Shown in pieces: positions 10,046-20,882 of a DNA stretch of 64,000 nt. Source of the DNA: Nephrocerus scutellatus. Lineage: Eukaryota > Arthropoda > Insecta > Diptera > Pipunculidae. The stretch is from NCBI GenBank assembly GCA_947095585.1, contig OX352761.1, forward strand, positions 96,367,333-96,431,332, written 5' to 3'. The notes under the pieces are model-generated. The model was not told the origin of the DNA. It saw nothing but the letters and a program-made list of their open reading frames with translations, and did no database searches. Both the position numbers and the translations under genes were made by a program. Positions within the stretch are counted from its first letter, which is position 1. The number at the start of each line of letters is the position of its first letter.

Positions 10046-11268
10046 TTTTAATAAAAATCCAAAAAAAAAACAGAAATAGTTTGGCTCAGGGATAAGTGAC
10101 AGAAAAAAAATAATTTGTTAAATTAGTATTGAAATTTTATAAAAGTTCAAATACTTGGCTACCCTCTACCTACGAAAGTGCTTGTCGTTGTGCATAGTTC
10201 TTTTAAAAGGTTTTCTGCACTTTGATTCTGAATTTTCGAAGCTCCGTCTTTGTTCTATTTTGTTGCTTTTTTAAAAGCTGCTAGTGGGAGCGAATGCAAA
10301 AAGGACGCTTTTTCATTTGTAAGCGGAAACACTAAATAAATCGAAATGTCTCATAGCTGCAGTGCTATCGCACGGATGTGCCGATGTCTTATTCGTCATC
10401 AGGCATTTATGCCAGTTTGATTGTTTCACATGTGTACAAAAGGATATACAATTCCTTACGATACGTGCAGCAATTTCGCCTTTTACTTTGTTGTGTCCTC
10501 TAAGAAAACAAAAAAAAAAAAGAAAAGGAAAACAACAGAGATTTCCGACATATGGAATTGTTTCGTTAAATTGAGCAAACAATCGAGACGATTTGGTTCC
10601 TGTTGGGTCTACGCCAAAGGATTTTTTTGTCTTTCAGAAATTTCGGACATTTACCTACATTCGCCTTAAACGAAGGGATTTGTTGGACAAATGGACAGGT
10701 TCTTCGCACACTTTATCCCCTGCAAAGTTGGTGGTGGTGTCAATAAAGGAATCTCTTTTTATTTTGTAGGATAAAGTGTGATGTTAAATCTGGAATGTTT
10801 GATTGAACATTTTTTGAGACAATTTTATATTTTAAAAACTACGGCATTTTCATTTGCTTTTCACTCAGCAAAGTGTTTTCTAAAACACTTCCTCTTTTGC
10901 TTGCCAATTTACCAATTAAGGAACTGCTTAGGTACACGTAAGGCAATATATTACATGATCTTAATATTAACTTAATGATTTGCTTCTAATATAAAGAGCC
11001 ACAACTTTCTTGATATGGTACAGTTAGTACGACTGCTTCACCTTAGTTGTGAGTTTGCTCGATGGAAAAAGGTTTAATGGTAAATCGTTGCCGTATGCTG
11101 CTGTATTGACATTTAAGGTTTAAATTGATGTATGAAGTAATCAAGATATAGAGCCAACAATATGGATTAATGACCACAATACTTTAGTTTGTATGTGATT
11201 TTCAACTCGACCCACTTAACATACTCTTTCCTTACTTTTCCGAAGCGTGCGCTAATTTGAATAAAAAT
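10046..11268. other. No recognised feature
   Basis: Short open frames (for example 10421-10669) show a lysine run and no recognisable domain. A perfect 9-bp inverted repeat, AAGTGTTTT/AAAACACTT with a 2-base loop, sits at 10871-10890. Confidence 0.5.
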
Positions 11269-11756
11269 AAAAATAAATAAATTGGGCTCATGCCTCTTAG
11301 CGACCAGCAATACGGTTTTCAAAGCCAACGTCCTGATGTGATTGCGTATCTCAACGAAACGTGGAACAAATTTTGTGAATGTAAAATGGACTTAGTATAT
11401 TTAAGGCATTTGGCACAGTTTGGCATCAAGGACTTTGCCGAAAATGTGTACCTATGGTATCGATAAATCCCTGTTTGGCCTAATAACTAACTTTACGATC
11501 ATTCAATTCAGGTTAGGCAGTGTTTTGTCTCCAGAATTATTTTCATTTTCAATTAGTAATTATATCTTTTCCGCCACTTCTAATCCAATTTATTGTTTCA
11601 CTTAAGACAGCACTCTAAGCTTTCCATATGAGTTTACACCATATTTGCGTCTTTCCATTCCACGTCTTCGCAGCTGGAACTTAATCAACCACGCCATTGT
11701 AAACACTTACCTTTATAGCACAACCAGACAGGGAATAAAGATAAGAGTTAAGTTAA
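11269..11756 (+). pseudogene. J2 non-LTR retrotransposon fragment, reverse transcriptase
   Basis: Shifted frames read LSDQQYGFQSQRPDV and AYLNETWNKFCECKMDL (fingers/palm). A FGTVWHQG-like first catalytic block follows, then RLGSVLSPELFSF (the usual QGSVLSPxLF block) at about 11510-11550. The arrangement matches the better-preserved J2 copies at 36.2, 41.4 and 59.9 kb. Several stops make it a relic. Confidence 0.65.
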
Positions 11757-12000
11757 TGCCCTCGGGCCTCGGGGTCGGGCGGCTCCCATACAAATATTTT
11801 ACAAAATTTATCCGATTTTCTTCATATTTTATATACATGTGTATCTACGATGGACAACACCTTTTGTAAAAATTTTGAAGACCCCAGGCCCTGGAGTCGT
11901 AAGACCCCATATAAATTTAAAAAAAAAATTTACCCGATTTCGTGAGGTCGATGGTCGTGAGGCCCCATACACATTTTTTAAAAAAAATAACCCGATTTTC
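11757..12000 (-). repeat. REP-A copy b
   Basis: Contains TCGGGCGGCTCCCATACAAA, TGTGTATCTACGATGG and two iterations of the CCCGATTTTCTT block, in the reverse orientation of the family. The following 12001-12235 holds no recognised feature. Confidence 0.65.
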
Positions 12001-12235
12001 TTATTTATGTTTCCTATTAAAGAATTTATAGAATATGCCAAAAGACAGAATATTGTGAAAAGTTGTTGTTCTATCTGTAAGTTGATATCGAGAACAAAAA
12101 ACCACATCAATAAAAATACAATTCAGTAAATAAGTAAGTAAGTTGGATTAAGCATAAAATATTTATGTCTCGTTTCATTCGCTGGGTTCATTTGTGCGTG
12201 AGCTAAGATTTCTCTCTCTCTCCACCACCTAAACA

Positions 12236-12713
12236 CAAGCAGCGCAGCCGACTACGTAGCACACACAGCACACAATCATTAAAGTACGACGGTATCTGAT
12301 CCCACTATATGATATTTAAAAAAATGTATAGGGGCCTTGCGGCCGAACCCGGGGCCTGATTACTACCAAATCAGAAAAAGTATTGTTTTTTGGGTATACA
12401 CATATGTGTAGAATTTTAAAAAAATCGGGTAATTTTTATTTAAATTGAATGGGAGCCCACGAACCCGGGGCCCGATCACTTCCAAATTTTTACAGAAAGT
12501 GTTGTATATCAAAGATACACCTGCGTATAAGATTTGAAGAAAATCGGGTACATTTTTTAAAATTTTTGTATAGTGTTGTCTCCGGAAATATACATATGTG
12601 CAAAATTTCAATAACATCGGGCCTTGTGAAGTGTGTTAAAAATTGATCGCAACATTCCACAACGACCGACGACTTGCCACGGGCAAGTGTAGTTAATATA
12701 GAGAATTTAAAAA
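12236..12713 (+). repeat. REP-A copy c, with 5' GCAGCGCAGCCGAC module
   Basis: Starts with the module CAAGCAGCGCAGCCGACT, shared with copy d at 14.69 kb. It proceeds through GGCCTTGC, two to three iterations of the unit with AAAATCGGGTAATTTTTATT and CCCGGGGCCCGATCACTTCC, and ends with the family terminus GTTAATATAGAGAATTT at about 12709. Confidence 0.75.
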
Positions 12714-12825
12714 AACAACCCATAAAAATTTAAATTCATTTCATTCTGAGCACGCTCATACTCTGAGCAAATAAGAAACACGAGCATTTTTCTTGAGAAC
12801 TCTTTGACTGCTCTCTCGTAGTTTC

Positions 12826-13835
12826 CACCTCAGAAATCTGGGACTACTACCGGAAGTGGGGACTAAAGATCAACGCCAATAAAACGGAACTCATCTGCTT
12901 CCGAGTACCAGCAACCGAAACAAGGATAAGAAAAATCGCAAGCCGTTGCAGAGCCTTAAAAATCACCCTTCCGGATAACACAACAATAAACACCAAGTCA
13001 GAGACTAAGTACCTGGGAATCAACTTTACTGAGAGGCCTTAAGTTTAACTCTCACATCGACAAAACAATGAAAAAAGCGAACTACGCTCTTCATTTGGTG
13101 CACCCGCTACTTAAAAGACGAAACGGTCTGTCCAACAACACCAGGCTGCTTATCTACAAGCATCTCATCAGGCCAGTGATAGCCTATGGCTACCCCATAT
13201 GGTTCACCGTCTCACCAACAACGATGAAGAAGATTTCCCTATTTGAAAGGAAGGTACTAAGGATCTGTACAGGACTCTGGAGGGTGACAAACAGCTTTAA
13301 GTTTGTGTCGACTAAAAAACTATACGAAGCAGCAGGTCTGCTGCCAATAACTGACCACTTGTTCCGAATGGCGAGGAAATTCGTCGACGCATTGGAAACA
13401 CATCCAAGTCCTGAGATGCAAGGACTGCGAATCGAGGAAATCGAGCCAAGTCACCAGTACATACACATAAGAGGATTCACTGATGCTAGATTCGATGACA
13501 TCTTTAACAATCAAGACGTCTCCTTCTACGAGAAGGCGGGCAACCAATATTACAGAGGCTGAAGTTCGCCCTGTTTTTACGCCGCTTAATATTTTTCATT
13601 CTTATTTTATTTTAAAATTATTGTTTAAAATTTAATTACCTTAAAAATAAACATGTAGTAGATTAAGTAGTAAAAATATTGTTTAAAAATAAACAATACC
13701 AAAAAAAAGACAATGTAAATACGTCGGGCCCCTATTGTTGAGCCGACACATATTAATATTAGTTATAAGTTTAGTTTTAAATCAAAATTGTATATTACTT
13801 TAATGTTTAATAAAAATATCTTAATCTAATCTGAA
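12826..13835 (+). mobile_element. J1 non-LTR retrotransposon, copy 2 (5'-truncated)
   Basis: Starts abruptly inside the RT C-terminal region, runs through the end of the ORF (stop at 13560-13562) and a roughly 270-base AT-rich 3' UTR. It ends near 13831 with a TTAATCTAATC-type tail. Sequence shared with copy 1 (1-700, opposite strand) is very similar, so the family was active fairly recently. No clear target-site duplication was found. Confidence 0.85.
12838..13562 (+). pseudogene. J1 ORF2 C-terminal region, one frameshift
   Basis: The first part (to about 13035) reads YYRKWGLKINANKTELICF and KSETKYLGINFTER in one frame. An extra base near 13037 moves the rest into the frame open at 13068-13562. 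That frame reads HLVHPLLKRRNGLSNNTRLL, PVIAYGYPIWFTVSP, ERKVLRICTGLWRVTNSFKF, then MARKFVDALETHPSPEM to the stop. This is the post-RT thumb and C-terminal domain of a jockey-like protein. Copy 1 lacks this extra base but has its own deletion further on. Confidence 0.85.
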
Positions 13836-14685
13836 ATATTAAACGGCAAATATGTGTTTATCACATTGCTTGCCTCATTATGTGTCAGTGACACTATGGA
13901 AAAATTTGCTTAATATGAAAACTTATCCTACATATATTTTATATGTATATTTTATATATATATAAATACGACATGGCTTCCGTGTTGGGTATACCTATAT
14001 TAGTTTTGGGTATTTTTGCGTATGTGAGAATATTATTTATAAATTTAATTAAATGCGATTAAATATGTGTTTTTTTTTGTGTATGTGTGTAGAGAGATAA
14101 CACTATTTATGTATTATATGTGTAATATGTAAAAATGTAATATAATATTTGATAATATACTGTAAAAAAAAAATAAAAAAAATAAATGTCTCGTGGTTTC
14201 AGTTTAACGTTGCATTTGCGAACTGTGCCCGGAGTACGCTTTGATTTTATGTACCTTTGTTTTGTAACTGATAATGTTACTTTGCTACCCGTCGGCAATC
14301 GTTCACCTCGAAAACTCTGTCACTTTGAAAGCTAACCTATGGGTATGGTTTCGGATACGGTTTATGCAATTGGAAAGAGACATTAGTAAACAAAATACAT
14401 AAATATTACTTAAAGATGAAATGGAATGTTCATAATCGATTCGACTTTTATAATATTACGCACATTTATGGTAACTTTGTGAAATGGCATTAATAATGAT
14501 TGTGTAAGTCGGAGTAATGTATATTGATGCTTGAGAAATGATGTGAAACCGAAATTTTCTGTTTTCGTTCATTATTAGAAATAATGATAATATTAATAAC
14601 CATGTAAGTGCTGAGTTAAAAATATGGCGACGCAAACTCGTAGTGCTGCCATGAAAAGGTAGAATAGATTTTGCAATCAAAATCC
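13836..14685. other. AT-rich stretch with TA microsatellite
   Basis: A TATA/ATAT-rich tract lies at about 13930-13966. No coding, RNA or interspersed-repeat signal was seen. Confidence 0.5.
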
Positions 14686-14776
14686 ACCAAATCAAGCAGC
14701 GCAGCCGACTGCGCAGCACACACCGCACAGAGTCGTTGAAGTGCGACGGTTTTTAAAAAAATGTATAAGGGCCTTG

Positions 14777-15032
14777 CCGTGGGCGCCGTGGCTCAGTGGA
14801 AATGCGCATGGCTACTGAGCAGCAGGTTCATGGTTCGAATCCCAGCAACACCAAAAGTATTTTTCACGGTGTCCCACCTCTCGCGAATGGGTGACAAACG
14901 TTCCGAGAGTAATTAATACCTTGTCACGGATAGCTTCTCAATTCCCCGTTCGGATCCGGCCTTAATTGTAGGTCCCTTCCATTTGTGCACAAAAAAATTA
15001 ACATGTGCAGCACAAATGGTCGCGAGAAGGTA
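14777..15032 (+). mobile_element. tRNA-derived SINE
   Basis: The head has RNA polymerase III promoter boxes: box A TGGCTCAGTGG at 14789-14799 and box B GGTTCGAATCC at 14832-14842, spaced as in a tRNA. It does not fold into a clean tRNA acceptor. The tail (about 14855-15030) is unrelated to tRNA and contains TAGGTCCCTTCCATTTGTG, a motif seen in dipteran SINE tails. Candidate 7-bp duplications GGCCTTG lie at 14770-14776 and 15033-15039. It sits inside a REP-A element. Confidence 0.7.
14789..14842 (+). promoter_or_regulatory. Internal RNA polymerase III promoter (A and B boxes) of the SINE
   Basis: A box TGGCTCAGTGG and B box GGTTCGAATCC are both near-consensus, about 33 bases apart, so the copy could still be transcribed by Pol III. 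Confidence 0.65.
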
Positions 15033-15735
15033 GGCCTTGGACCTTGGAAAAGTATTGTTTATTGGGTATACACATGTGTGTAAAATTTCAAAAAAAATCG
15101 GGTAATTTTTATTTTAAATTTGTATGGGAGCCCCACGAACCCGGGGCCCGATCACTTCCAAATTTTAAAATAAAATATTGTCACCGGAAATGCACATGTG
15201 TACAAAATTTCAGGAAAATCGGGCTTTAGGAAGTGCATTAAAAATTGATAATTAAAAAAAAATTGTATGGGAGCCCCCCGACCCCGGGGCCCAATCGCTT
15301 AAAAAAATTTACAAAAAAATTTTTCCATCGAAGATACACATGCGTATAAAATTTTAAGAAAATCGGGAACCTTTTTCATAAGATTTGTATGGGTGCCCCC
15401 CGACCCAGGGGCCCGATCTCTCCAAAATTTTTACAAAAAGTGTTTTCCATCGGAGGTACATATTTCTATAAAATTTTAAGAAAATCGGGTAAATTTTTTA
15501 AAATATTAGCATGGGAGCCCCACGACCCCGAGGTCCGAGGGGCCTAAAATTTTAATAGAAAGTATTGTCACCGGAAATAAACATGTGTGCAATTTCAATA
15601 AAATCCGGCTATGGGAAGTGGGTTAAAAATTTATCGCAAGATTCCATGACACACAAATCCACAAACTCACCCAGCCACAAACCCACAAACCCACAAACCC
15701 ACGGGCACGCGAAGTTAATATAGAGAATTCAAAAA

Positions 15736-16480
15736 GTACCAACTGCCTTAAAGCTGCTTCTACTTCCTATCAAATGCTGAAAATTTCAAAGGTCTAAAGT
15801 ATGACTTCCACAGGAAAATGAAGTTAGCCTTTCATGTCTGCTAGACTATTATCGGAATCGAAGTCTTTTTCTTCCAAATTATCCTCAGCCAGTGTCGTAT
15901 TTGCTTTTCAGAAGCAAACATCAAAAAATTCTAGAATTTCTTAGGTAAATAGCTAAAAATAATAGAAATAAAATATGACCACCAAGGCACCAAGCTATCA
16001 AAGTAGCCCGTCTCAACTTACTGAATGCATATCGTAAAGAAAATAAGAAGAATCGTTATAATTTCTGAAATCCGACATCGGCTTTACTTAAGTGACCTCA
16101 TTCTCTTTAAACACACAAACACAAATACAACTCTGACTGTCGTCACATTACTTTCCATAAAATTAAACTTAACTTACAGTTTGGCGTGCACAATCGTATC
16201 AGACGCCAAATAAGAAAATTGCTGCTAGCATTTTGATTGCCATGGAAATAAATTTGATGGTTTGGCTTAATTTGCCAACAAAGTCCAAACGTAATAATTT
16301 TTTAGATGAGTATCAAATGGAAATGGATATTCAACCATCCTAGTGCATGTGTGTTTGTGTGTGTTTGAATGTGGCTACATAGAGATACATAAATTATTAC
16401 ACAATATAATTAAATATCTTCATCTTCATCTTTTGCAAACGACCCATCTCAACTCCCAAAGCCACAATTTTTTCGTTTTA
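15736..16480. other. No recognised feature
   Basis: AT-rich, with short frames lacking any recognisable domain. The last 20 bases form a pyrimidine-rich tract ending in AG that may be a splice acceptor (see next entry). Confidence 0.45.
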
Positions 16481-16481
16481 G

Positions 16482-16688
16482 TCATGGAGTCGAGGGCTCT
16501 TGTTGTGTCGCTTCAGATTCGGTGCGTGTGTGTTGATTTCACTTCCATTCCTTTTACTAGCAGCCTTATTGCCATTGATGGAAACCGTTTTTGTATCAGA
16601 TCTTCCATCTTGTCCTGTTTTGCCGGATATCATGAGAGTCTCTCCGTCTACCAAACTAGATGATGGCCTGACTGAGAGACTGCGTTAA
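16482..16688 (+). CDS. Candidate host exon encoding a membrane-anchored segment (unrecognised)
   Basis: A pyrimidine-rich tract ends in TTTTAG at 16481, a good 3' splice-site shape. Directly after it a frame stays open to TAA at 16686-16688. It encodes basic residues (CRFRFG), a hydrophobic stretch (ACVLISLPFLLLAALLPLM, about 19 residues), and a polar tail with two cysteines (SDLPSCPVLPDI) and LDDGLTERLR. The pattern is that of a signal anchor or signal peptide. I do not recognise the protein. Another frame (ATG at 16484) is also open, so this could be chance. Confidence 0.3.
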   Translation, partial: SWSRGLLLCRFRFGACVLISLPFLLLAALLPLMETVFVSDLPSCPVLPDIMRVSPSTKLDDGLTERLR

Positions 16689-16808
16689 AGGAAGCAACTG
16701 AAACACTTTCGACTTTGATATTCGATATAGCATTTAAGTCAAATATCAGATATTGGATAATATCTACTGCAAAAAAAACCAACAGTTAAAAATTAAAATA
16801 TATTTTGG

Positions 16809-17087
16809 AAATTCTCTAATCGAAGATACAAACGTGTGAAAAATTTGGATAAAATTCGATAAATTTTGATAAGATTTATATGGTGCCTCTCAGGCCTGGG
16901 GTCCACTTCTAAATTTTTACAGAAAGTATTGTTATCGGAAAAACACATTGCTTAAAGATTGGATAAAATCAAAAAAAAAAATATACATTAGAGCACCTGT
17001 GCTCCCTTGCCCTATCTCTTCCAAATTTTTACATGCCAGCCAGCCACCGACAGACAACCGGGCACGCGAAGTTAATAAAGAGAATTT
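16809..17087 (+). repeat. REP-A copy e, short form with both terminal inverted repeats
   Basis: Starts AAATTCTCTAATCGAAGATA and ends GTTAATAAAGAGAATTT, giving inverted termini AAATTCTCT/AGAGAATTT over 279 bp. The inside has one CTTCTAAATTTTTACAGAAA block and a CCAGCCAGCCACCGACAGAC tract near the right end. It is non-coding. Confidence 0.7.
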
Positions 17088-17815
17088 AAAAAACATCCGA
17101 AAGGGAAAAGTGAAACTAGATATATAAAACTAACTTTATCCCTATCTAGGTGGCTTTGCCAGTCGGCTGTTAGCATACGGAGATATCTACCACAGACACA
17201 CCAACTTGTATACAATACATTTCCTGTCTGTAGTCGACATCATCGAACTCATATTATAATCGTAATAGTTTGGCAAATTAGAGAACGAAGTTTTTATGGA
17301 TGCTAAAGATTTTCGATCATTTAGCCATGAGTGGTAGTCTTATGAGACTCATACCAACTATTGCATGAGTATTTGGATACTTCAAGTTGGCATTTAAGAA
17401 TGAGCAACAGTTCGTCCGAGAATTGTTTAATCCTTGTTGAATTTATTCGCGACGACATGACGGTTAAGAGTCATTTGTGATAAACTGTATACATACATTT
17501 ACGCTTTACTGTCTGGCGTGCTTTGGGCGCACTGTATACAGCATAATACCTTTCGCAACTGCGGTTGAAAAGACATACTAACTTTGGAGGCATTTATTTA
17601 AATTTAAATGTAATCAAATAAGGCAATAAGGTAATAAGGCATTTTGTTCTGTGTTCGTGGTGCTTTATAAACTTGCACACTTATGGTAATTAGTTTTCAT
17701 GTATAACTTTTGACTTGAAATTTTCTTGTAATTGTAATTAACCCATGCAAAATAATATCTGAATTTTAACTCAAGAAAAATTAAAACTGCAATATCCAAG
17801 CAAATATGTCTTTTT
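17088..17815. other. No recognised feature
   Basis: AT-rich, without credible ORFs or repeats shared with the rest of the window. Confidence 0.45.
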
Positions 17816-18108
17816 TTTATAATTCGCGCACGCTTTAAGGGTTTCGTACCCTTATAATGCTCGGCTATATGCTTGGCACAGCGTGAGCGTTAAGGAAAAG
17901 GAGAAGAAAAGAGGAGATGTCTATGAGCTTGTGTTTTGAATGTCTGAGGGTAAACTGATAAGCATTTAGAGCGCCACGAGTATTGTGGTTGAATTCAAGG
18001 AGAAGTGGCATGCAGCTGGCTATTTCTCTTGAGCACCGCTGGTAGAAGAGGCGATAAAACAGTGACAAGCAGGAAACGTTCTTACGGTGTTCAAGCGAAT
18101 CTATTCAT
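17816..18108 (-). mobile_element. J2 non-LTR retrotransposon, 3' fragment
   Basis: The minus strand reads the J2 C-terminus (NTRGALNAYQFTLR, then HSKHKLIDISS in an alternative frame), the stop, and the 3' UTR with CGAGCATTATAAGGGTACG. It ends in a poly(A) seen as a T run at 17811-17818. The same 3' end is present at 42.18-42.58 kb. Only about 290 bp survive, directly abutting the 3' end of T3. Confidence 0.75.
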
Positions 18109-18112
18109 TTAG

Positions 18113-18415
18113 CTATATCGACTGAAGGCTCCTGTTTCTGAAACCATTCGATATGTAGAGTCTTCTTTTTCTTTTCTCCTGCATTGTTCTGCGCCATGTA
18201 TTTCTCGGACGACGCATTCTTCTACCATCCTGAGATAACGGATTCCATTGCATTGCGTAGTTTGCTATGAAACTGTGGCCTTTTCGGTTTGTATGACCAA
18301 TCCAATGCCACTTCCGTCCTTGGATGGTTGTGCCTATTGGTTCCTGACCCGTTCTCTGGTAAAGATGTTCGTTTGAGATACGGTTAGGCCAACCCTTAAG
18401 ATGTTTCATAGACAT
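18113..18415 (-). pseudogene. T3 C-terminal tail
   Basis: Reads GWPNRISNEHLYQRTGQEPI, RKWHWIGHTNRKGHSFIANY, ALxWNP-like MQWNPLSQDGRR and RRPRNTWRRTMQ. This is the typical tail after RT in this group ('RKWxWIGHTLRK...GRPKNTWRR'). The element's 3' end lies immediately beyond, where J2 begins. Confidence 0.75.
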
Positions 18416-18696
18416 CTATTTGCGAAAGTTTGCAATCTTTTTGTGATAGTAGCGGTCACCTTACAAGTGCTGCACCCATACAACATCACAGATTCAACTT
18501 TTGAACAGTTGCAGCTTGGTGTTTAGGCTGATCGCATTGCTTCGCCATATCATGGACATCAATGCAAACACTGATTTGGCTTTGCCGATTAGGTTAACAA
18601 TGTCCTGCTCGGTTCTACCTTCGATCGAGACAATACACCCAGGATATTGGAAACTCTCTAGTCTCTCTACCGGCTGTCCAGCAATGTTAACTTGAG

Positions 18697-19336
18697 TTAC
18701 TGAGTTAGTGCCGAGTTGATGAGTTTGGGTTTGGCAGTATTAATCTTCAAACCCGCAACATTTGCCTCCTTTTCCACATTTGTTGTCATTTGGTGCAGCT
18801 CCATAATCCTCTGTGAGAGTAAACAAACATCGTCAGCGTAGTTCAGATGTTTGAGTTGAGATGTAAGTGTCCAACGAACTCCTCCGTTTCCTGTAGATAA
18901 AGCTACGCGAAGCACATCGCTAATCACCAACCAAAAGAGTATCGGCGATAGAATGCAACCTTGTCGTACCCCACTTAGGATCTCGAATTCCTCTGACACC
19001 TTTTCTCTATGCAGCACATGACATTTAGAGCCATCATAGGTTGCTTTAATAATAGCTATTAGTGTATCGGGTATACCTCTCCTGCAAAAGGCGAGATAAA
19101 CTGTCTGTTGACACTGTCAAACGCCTTCTCAAAATCAATGAAAAACAGGTGCAGTGGTGGCCGGAGGAGGATCCAGTGCGGAAACCTGCTTGTTCGGCAT
19201 CGAGTGTATCTTCCAGATGTTCCTTAATTCGCTCAAGTACTACTTTGGCTATTACATTTGCAACTGCTGGAAGAAATGCAAATGCCTCTTCAGTTTTCAC
19301 ACTCCATAAGACTACATTTTCAAACGAGCTCGACAA
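18697..19336 (-). pseudogene. T3 reverse transcriptase
   Basis: 19046-19336 reads NVIAKVVLERIKEHLEDTL and EQAGFRTGSSSG (fingers). After a frame change, 18697-19017 reads EFEILSGVRQGCILSPILFW and HLNYADDVCLLSQR, with the catalytic YADD at 18829-18840, then NVAGLKINTAKPKLI. The first catalytic aspartate region (about 19.1 kb) is degraded. It belongs to a dead RTE-like element. Confidence 0.8.
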
Positions 19337-19448
19337 TTATTCCCTTCTTCCACTCGTCGGGGAAACTTTTTGCCTCCCAAGCTCTCTCTACAAGATGATA
19401 TAAAAGCTATGAGCGGCACGCAGAAGCTCTGCAGGTAATACCATATAG

Positions 19449-20063
19449 TCATACCGACTTGTTGCAAATTCCGGAAATTGTTACTTCTGGCAGCTTCGGT
19501 TGGATTGGGGTGCTTATCGTTGCGAATACGAATGCACTGTTAAGGACCGTAGAGAAATGCTCCTTCCATCGCTTACGGCACCATCTAGGCCTTTCACCTA
19601 ATGTTGGCTTAGAGCGGTGACCACCTGTCTGCTCTTTGGTGATTCTGTAAACGGTTCTGCTATCACACCTGCTCGCTGCTTCCTCTGCTTCTGAGGCCAG
19701 GTTTTTAATATAATTATGGTTGTCACGTCTTACACTACGCTGCACTTCTGTCATTTTGCTTAGATACAGGGACTCTAGCTCGATCCGCGCTGCTGCTGGG
19801 GTATCTAAAATACGAGCTTTAAGTAGCTTACGTTCTTCAATCTGCTTCCAGGTATCCTCGGTAAGCCACGTGCTGTGGCTTGCCTGTCTTCTACCAACAA
19901 TACTTTCCGCTCCAGATGTGAAAACATTTTTCACAGCCTTCCAATGTTCTTGAATGGTTGTCGGCAGTGAGCTGCTTATTGCTTCTACTCCTTGCGATAA
20001 ATGATCCCTTAATTGTTGGCGTACTGAGGGGATCTTTAGCCGGTCGATGTTATACCTAGGCAT
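19449..20063 (-). pseudogene. T3 linker between endonuclease and RT
   Basis: A 204-residue open frame starts PRYNIDRLKIPSVRQQLRDH. It contains HSTWLTEDTWKQIEERKLLK (WxxxxTWxxIEERRxLK is a conserved feature of this protein group) and a basic helical stretch VRRDNHNYIKNLASEAEEAA. It ends before the RT. It is one of the longer uninterrupted remains of T3. Confidence 0.75.
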
Positions 20064-20313
20064 TCGGATAATATTGCGGATTCTTTGAACTGATGCAGTA
20101 CGTAACTATGACAAGGTGAATGGTGTTGCAGAAATCAACAAATCTTTCACCATTGTCATTTCGTTCGCCGAGGCCGTGCTTCCCAATCACAGGTTTGAGT
20201 CCTTCATTGTCGTTGCTTACCTTTGACTTTACCTTCAAGTCCCCCTTTACGATGACGATATCTCCGTTCGGCATTGCGTTAAAACAGCGCTTAGCTGATG
20301 GTAGAAGTTGTAT
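20056..20313 (-). pseudogene. T3 endonuclease, middle part
   Basis: Reads NAMPNGDIVIVKGDLKVKSK (where family members have GDFNAKVG), then KPVIGKHGLGERNDNGERF and VDFCNTIHLVI. The active-site GDxNA is changed to GDLKV. The remaining C-terminal endonuclease blocks are missing, so the enzyme could not work. The open frame continues into REP-A sequence (20314-20394), which is not part of the protein. Confidence 0.7.
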
Positions 20314-20442
20314 TTTTAAATTCTCTATATTAACTTCGCGTGCACGTGGCTGGCTGGCTGGCTGGCTGTTTGGCTGGTCAGATTTTCTGATCAATTTTTA
20401 GCCCACTTTCCATGGCCCGATTTTATTGAAATTTTGCATACA

Positions 20443-20868
20443 TGTAAAAATGATAGGGTTTAACTACCCTTATATTTTATTATTATAATCAAGTAGATTA
20501 TTAATCATAGGTTTAACCAAAGATGGTTAATTAAAAAATAAATTGACAAAGTGAAAAGCTAGCACAAGAGTAACCACAAAGATGATAATGATGATGTTGA
20601 GATGATGATCCACACGACTGGCGACGATTGAACACTGCTCACGACTGATTACTGCTCACTACGCAATACTGCTGTCTGCCGATGTCTGACTACTGCCGAT
20701 GTCTGACTACTGCCGATGACTGACTACTGCCGATGACTGACTACTGCCGATGACTGACTACTGCCGATGACTGACTGTTGACTACTTGTGACGACTACTT
20801 GATGACTACTGCCTACTGCTAACGACTAACTACTGCTGACCACTACTGATGACTGTGTCTATGTTACA
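20443..20868 (-). repeat. 3' LTR of the gypsy element
   Basis: 426 bp, TG...CA, same length as the 5' LTR. The six 17-bp units are at 20676-20777. The second unit differs from the other LTR by one base, and another difference lies at 20851. Confidence 0.95.
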
Positions 20869-20882
20869 TTCGGCCATTCTGA

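Larger units (their letters stand above)
14690..15733 (+). repeat. REP-A copy d, long form, interrupted by a SINE
   Basis: Begins with the GCAGCGCAGCCGACTGCGCA module and ends with GTTAATATAGAGAATT at about 15730. Between 15050 and 15600 four or more iterations of a roughly 120-bp unit can be followed. Each has CCGATCxCTTCC, TTTTTACAAAAA, CATCGGAGATACACATGTG and AAAATCGGG, and they are joined by GGGAGCCCCCCGACCCCGGG-type linkers. The tail before the terminus is CCCACAAACCCA-rich. A tRNA-derived SINE interrupts it at about 14.78-15.03 kb. Confidence 0.75.

Noticed and set aside
9810..10079. Open frame of 89 codons rich in Gly, Trp, Val and Ser
   Set aside because: It is a by-product of the GGTCAGT/GGG repeats at the Helitron 3' end and has no domain.
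10421..10669. Frame with a lysine run and a loose resemblance to a BED zinc finger
   Set aside because: The cysteine/histidine spacing does not fit and no transposase follows.
14778..14855. Functional tRNA gene
   Set aside because: A and B boxes are present but acceptor and anticodon stems do not pair properly, and a SINE tail follows.
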